Assembly: GCA_009746045.1 (NCBI GenBank)
Contig: RPFO01000104.1
Span: 6,012,395 to 6,076,394, forward strand
Source: Mesostigma viride
Taxonomy: Eukaryota; Streptophyta; Mesostigmatophyceae; Mesostigmatales; Mesostigmataceae
Length of the DNA: 64,000 nt
Direction of reading: 5' to 3'
Shown piece by piece: positions 59,464 to 64,000 of this stretch. Positions within the stretch are counted from its first letter, which is position 1. The number at the start of each line of letters is the position of its first letter. A model generated the notes under the pieces. The model saw only the letters and a program-made list of their open reading frames with translations, was not told the origin of the DNA and searched no databases. A program made the translations under genes and the position numbers.

Positions 59464-62400
59464 CACATCACCTAAAATCGGTCCGTCCGGTTACATGAGA
59501 TCCTGGGAATTTTGGCGCGAACGCGTCGCGTTGAGGACGACGGGACCAGAAAAATTCCACCTCGCATGGCTGTCGACCCTATGTCCGCCGGAATATCAGT
59601 CAAAAGTCAATTATGCATGTTAAGTCGCTGCGATGGATGCAAACGACGCGTAAACTCTCCTGCTTTGCGATGATGCATGGTAGATATTATTCGCGTATGT
59701 TCATGCGTCAAAATAATTCGCAAACTGAGACGCTGATTTTTTGTGTCGGCCAGATCTGGAATTGGCAGCGAAAATGCATGTTTATTAATTGTGGGGGAAA
59801 CTTTTTTGTTGGAAGCTCACAATTCCCAAAAGGTGGAATCCGAATGGGCTTCAAGTCTACTTTCACGAGCGCTAATCAGTTTTTCGAGAAACGAATCACA
59901 TTTTCCAGGCTGTCGCATTACCTGCCGGCAGGTCAGATTTTGCTGTTTTCAGTGACGTTTACGACCGTCCTTGCTTGATGCGTTTCTTCCTTTTTTTCGG
60001 CTCACGGCATGGCGGGGCTTGTTCCAACATGCCTGCGGAGGTGTAAGCTGTGTAGCCATGATTTAAAAGTCACATATTGCTCTCGCGCCACCATCTGTTA
60101 CTGCTCGACACTGCAAGAAACACTGGTTGCCTGCTCGCAACGCAAGCACAAGCACGACAACGGTGCCCTAATCCACATCCAGGCGTGTATTTCCGAGAAA
60201 AACTTCAGGCTTTTGTCGCGGCATACCTTCGGTGTTCCAAGCCGTTCACCGCTCCCCGAAATAGTCTTATGACTCGCTTTTATAGCATTGTGGGTTCGCG
60301 TCCGCCATCTCCGCCGGGTGCTGAAACGAGATGTTCGCGCTGAACCTGGACTGCAAGGTCGCCCGATACCGGTTAGCTGTACGTATTTAGCAAGCTCTGG
60401 ATGATATTGTCATGGTTTTGGTGCAGGAAGGTGCTGTGGGGGGGTCTATCTCACCTCTTTACCTAGCTTTCCTCCTCCTAGCTTGACAGCTAAGTTTGCA
60501 TCAGGAAGTCATGCTTGTTGACAAAGCTCGATGGATATAAACCTTGGGATGTGATGTGAAGGTGTTAGCATGCTTGCTTGAAGAATTGAATGCGTATTTG
60601 TGCAAGCCATGGACATTTTTTATTAAGGGCAGTAGGTAGCAGCCACGTTCTTATTCAATTGTGTCAGGACGTCTATGTTGCCTTTACTGCACTCTGTCCT
60701 AGAGGAGTTTGATGCCACTGTAGATGACTATGACCAGTGGGGTGGTGAGGATGGGCCGGTGTGCTGGGGTGAGCCTGAAGGGCACCTTGGATCACGTGAC
60801 CCTTAGGCAATCATGCCAGGCTGTGCAGTTTATGGCTTGTGATGTATGGATGCAGCGGGTGAGGGAGGTTGTCGTTGCCGTGGCCTGTGTTAGTGAACTC
60901 TATCATCTTTTAACTTACCCAAAGCCCCCCTAGACCTAAACTGCCTCGCCTTCTTTGAGGGGTTGCCTTCTTTGAGGAGTGCCATGTCTTGAAAGGTTTG
61001 TTGGGGCCCTGGCATTTCAGAGTTGGTTGAGGTGGAGAGGGGTGGCACACTGCTAGGTGATGGCAGGGCCATCCATGTGATGCACCTTACGTTGGGATGG
61101 GGACCATGCATTTGTTCTTGTTGCTAGCATGGGCAGGGTGAGCGGCTGGGAGTAAGGTGTAAGTGCTACTTGCGCCACTGTCCGAAAGGGGAGCTCCATG
61201 CGGTGGGCAAACAGCGTTGCAAGCGTACACTTAACACAAATGTGGTCTGATGCACTCAGCTGACCTGCCATTTCTCTTGATGCACCAAACCACACTAAAG
61301 GCTTGATATAGCCGGTAGGAAATGCATGTGCATGCAGTGTCAAAAGCAGAGAGGGACATTGTTAGCACATGAGTGTGATTGTAAACCGATGAGTGTGAGC
61401 CTCCCCGTGCCATCTTATGCATTTTACACCTATTTTTGGCAATCCCCCATCATGCCGCAGTTATGCACCGCCTATGCAAGGGGGATGAATAGACAGTTAT
61501 AGGTGTGTTGAGGGATGAGATAAGGGTAAACATGAGGAGCCATGCAGGCTAAAACGGAAGGGCGATGTCAACAGTGTGTTTGCCCAGATTTTGATGTCAG
61601 GAGGGGCTGAAAGATCAGTGGCCACGATAAACCTAGGTGGATTACATGAGAGATGACACGACCATGAGAGGGTGGTAGATGAGTTCAACTGAGAAGAGCT
61701 AGCATTACATGCACAGATTCCTAATGACCTATGGACTGTCCAAGGGTTGGAGTTCAGTGCACGTTCCAAAGACTATGATGAGCATGACGATGATGGCAAG
61801 GGGGCGGGGGGGCGCAATTAGGACAGGCACTGATGCAGAATTATGTTGTACAGCAGCTAGGTGCTGAGCTCAATTGAATAGCAGCCCAAGCCACTGCTGT
61901 CCTTGATTGCGCTTTGTATTTCCATGTAGCAGAGAGGCACCTGGCAGATATATATTTGGATTAGCTGCTATAAGACACGCACAGCAGGGGTGCCCAGCAG
62001 AGTGGGCCAAGTACTGCAAAGGAGATTGTGTGTGCTGCCGAGCGGGGCCCGTTTAGAAAAGAGACTGGTCAGCCGACAGGCACGACTGGTCAGCCAAGCT
62101 CCCCTTCTTGAGGCTTGTAGGCACTATGGTGCTTGTTCCGAATGCCAGCATCTACTGTGATTGATGGTGATTTTGTCCCTTGATGATCGCTTTTTTAGTC
62201 TGTGTTGGCTAATGTATCCAGCCCCAGTGGCATGTATATGAATCCCATGACAGCCATGACGATAATTGAGTGAAGAATGCAAAGTTTTCCAAGACAATGG
62301 CGCAGAATATGGAGTATTTTTGCAAAAATCGCTCTATTTCTGCTTGCATCCGTCACTTTTAGTGGGCCGGCAGTGGTCCTAATATGTCCAACTTGTGTTC

Positions 62401-62861
62401 TAGTGTAAATTCAAGTATTGTGCTATTAATGTGACGAATTCTGGCATGATTGGGCCGCATATGTGCTGGCAGGGGCTTCATAAGTTTGAAAATAATGCAC
62501 TAAAACGGTGTTTTGGCTCATGTATGCCAGAATTATAGCACATAGTTTGGTCCTACATTGCATACTTAAGGGTGGTTTTTGTATTTGGATATAAATTAAT
62601 AAGCATGACCATTTCCAGCTGAATTGGACTACATTTACTACTTGTGTGTGGCTGCTATGCCTCCTTATGCCTGGAAAACATCGTTTTTTGCACTTTTCCA
62701 CGTCACGGTTTGATGCTAAAAATAGGTCAGTTGGCCCCCCAATTTATGTGATGTGAACAGGGTCCTAGGGGGACCTTAAGTCCAGAAAGGCACCCCGATC
62801 TGACTATATGTGTGGGAGATATGACCCCATGTAACAAAAAAGGCCGTTTTTAGGTGATGTG
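59464..62861. mobile_element. 3.4-kb TIR element inserted in the gypsy leader
   Basis: Ends CACATCACCTAAAA (59464-59477) and TTTTAGGTGATGTG (62848-62861), with similarity continuing inward (CGG, then TTACATG). Flanks AAAGCAG and GAATGAG give no clear target duplication. No transposase recognised in the 3.4 kb, only short frames, so probably non-autonomous and of unknown superfamily. Its removal shortens the gypsy leader to about 0.5 kb. Confidence 0.6.
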
Positions 62862-63307
62862 GAATGAGGGCGGAATTGTCCAGCTCTCGTCCTAAGTCAG
62901 CGACCGAATAGTCCAGCGCTCGTCCTAACACAGCGACCCGTATCTGTGCGGGTGCGGCCGTCTAATAAAACAGCAGCACAAGGAAAAAGGTGTAGGTACT
63001 GCTACGCTAATCGTCTCCGAACAGTAATACTCCCCTATCTACGACAGGAAACAACCGTAAGCAGGAAAACAAGGCGAAAGACAGGCTATCTACGCAAGGA
63101 TTTATCCGCGGCGAGCAGGTCTAGCATCTAGGTAGAGCGTGTCCCGAACCGGGCAGCACGACTCTCCCAGCTTGAAGGCGACCCGCCCATTACCTATCAA
63201 GGAAGTGTCGTCTTCGTATCCCTGGACGCGGAAGGGGTCTTGTAAAGGCGTATGTGGCAAGGGACCGTCGTCTCGTTCTCTACCTACGAAAGTTCCTCCG
63301 GAACCAT
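62862..63307 (-). other. Gypsy leader and primer-binding region
   Basis: Minus strand after the 5' LTR reads ATGGTTCCGGAGGAAC. The TGG at position 2 fits the start of a primer-binding site, but I cannot name the tRNA. Near 62878-62940 a roughly 31-bp unit (GTCCAGC[T/G]CTCGTCCTAA...CAGCGACC) is repeated twice. Confidence 0.5.
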
Positions 63308-63885
63308 TGTTACGTCTTGGATATCTACCTCCACCTCTACCTCTAATGGGCCTGATACTACCTAAACTGCATGGTCAGGCCTCCTCTACTCAAACCTCTG
63401 GCGAAAGACGAACGTGACGGAGCTGATCTCAATGCATTAACATATGTGTTACTATAATACGCCATACAACCATTTACCAAAACCCGTTTACTCCAGGAAT
63501 AGAGGAAGGAAACACAACTACACTGCCGTGACCCAAGCCTAAATGTGTTAATTCATTTAACACACGCCGAGTGCACACACGAGGGGTAGAGCGTGCATAA
63601 ATGGTCACCAACGGTCCAACACGCTCGGGCCGACATGGCCCTCGCCTACAGATGCACGCTGGTCCACTACATCTACAGATGCACGCTGGTCCACTACATT
63701 ACCAAAGGATCAGGACCACTAGTAAAGTACGCGGCGCGGTGCCCCAAAGGCACCCAATGTACCACGGTACTGTTACGAGGACAATAGTAGTGTCCCGGTA
63801 GGAGCTACACGTAAACCTAGGGACAACCGAGGCAAAAGACCTAATTTACGTCCGTAACTACAACGAATTGTTACGCGACGTAACA
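63308..63885 (-). repeat. Gypsy 5' LTR
   Basis: 578 bp, TGTTACG...CGTAACA on the plus strand, followed by the CTGCG target duplication (63886-63890). Confidence 0.9.
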
Positions 63886-63890
63886 CTGCG

Positions 63891-64000
63891 GCAGTGAGAG
63901 AAGCTAGGGCGCCCTCCCTCCTTCTCGCTGTACATGTATATAGGGTTGAAGGTTCCTTTACTCTGTATTGGCACGGCCATGTGACGCAGTCACGTGCTTA
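63891..64000. other. Flanking DNA beyond the gypsy element
   Basis: Too short to assign. Contains TATATAGGG at about 63938-63946. Confidence 0.3.

Larger units (their letters stand above)
49661..63885 (-). mobile_element. Ty3/gypsy chromovirus, 14.2 kb with nested insertion
   Basis: LTRs 49661-50231 and 63308-63885, target duplication CTGCG at 49656-49660 and 63886-63890. Minus-strand order: leader, hybrid-binding-like ORF, gag, protease, RT, RNase H, integrase, chromodomain, a large extra ORF, polypurine tract, 3' LTR. A 3.4-kb TIR element lies in the leader (59464-62861). Several one-base frameshifts (gag near 58600, protease/RT near 56142, integrase end near 53290) make it a dead copy. 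The pol order with integrase last plus chromodomain is diagnostic. Confidence 0.9.

Noticed and set aside
59743..60343. Short plus-strand frames in the gypsy leader insertion
   Set aside because: No domain, no consistent frame and no start context; treated as non-coding interior of the TIR element.

Overview
This window is repeat-dominated eukaryotic nuclear DNA. I see no cellular housekeeping gene that I can name. The eukaryotic call rests on GT-AG introns inside coding regions (for example 40737-40925, 41825-42031, 43665-43832, 13918-14044) and on the mix of mobile elements: Ty1/copia, Ty3/gypsy chromovirus, DIRS/PAT-type tyrosine-recombinase elements, CACTA, hAT, P-like, L1-like, foldbacks and TA-target palindromic MITEs. 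That mix would suit a microalga, possibly of the green lineage, but the sequence alone does not fix the species.

Region 1 (1-14.9 kb). After a GTGGTAAAAA-type minisatellite (160-622) lies a minus-strand Ala/Pro/Lys-rich gene. An 11-kb nest of transposons (1930-12999) splits it, flanked by a 5-bp duplication (TTCAC) whose removal rejoins the reading frame. The nest is a foldback element hit twice. A non-autonomous split-direct-repeat DIRS-like element (2662-4579) sits at its centre, and a degenerate copia element (4793-12651, minus, 483-bp LTRs, target duplication CGGCT) sits in one arm. The copia RT gene is itself interrupted by a 1350-bp hAT-like element (6580-7929, 8-bp duplication).

Region 2 (14.9-23.4 kb) is a graveyard: a CACTA transposase fragment, a copia RNase H remnant, a hAT C-terminal remnant, a frameshifted Asn/Pro-rich gene of unknown kind, and a 950-bp foldback.

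Region 3 (23.38-45.78 kb) is one copia element (target duplication CTGTG) expanded to 22.4 kb by three insertions. A DIRS/PAT element lies in its 5' LTR (23581-29080), a truncated second DIRS copy lies downstream of pol (34941-37880), and a multi-exon P-like DNA transposon lies in its 3' LTR (38261-45287). Its 1308-codon pol is intact and in frame with gag across a single TGA-CTA codon pair. Both copia elements place an aspartic-protease-like domain between integrase and RT rather than before integrase, and both have HGDD at the RT active site.

Region 4 (45.8-64 kb) holds half a foldback, an L1-like ORF1 without ORF2, two 210-bp palindromic MITEs, and a 14.2-kb Ty3/gypsy chromovirus on the minus strand (49661-63885, target duplication CTGCG). 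This chromovirus carries a large extra ORF between pol and the 3' LTR, and a small ORF before gag that resembles the RNase H1 hybrid-binding domain. A 3.4-kb terminal-inverted-repeat element has inserted in its leader.

Most elements carry frameshifts. Those with the longest intact frames are the second copia pol (30753-34715) and the first DIRS gag and pol.
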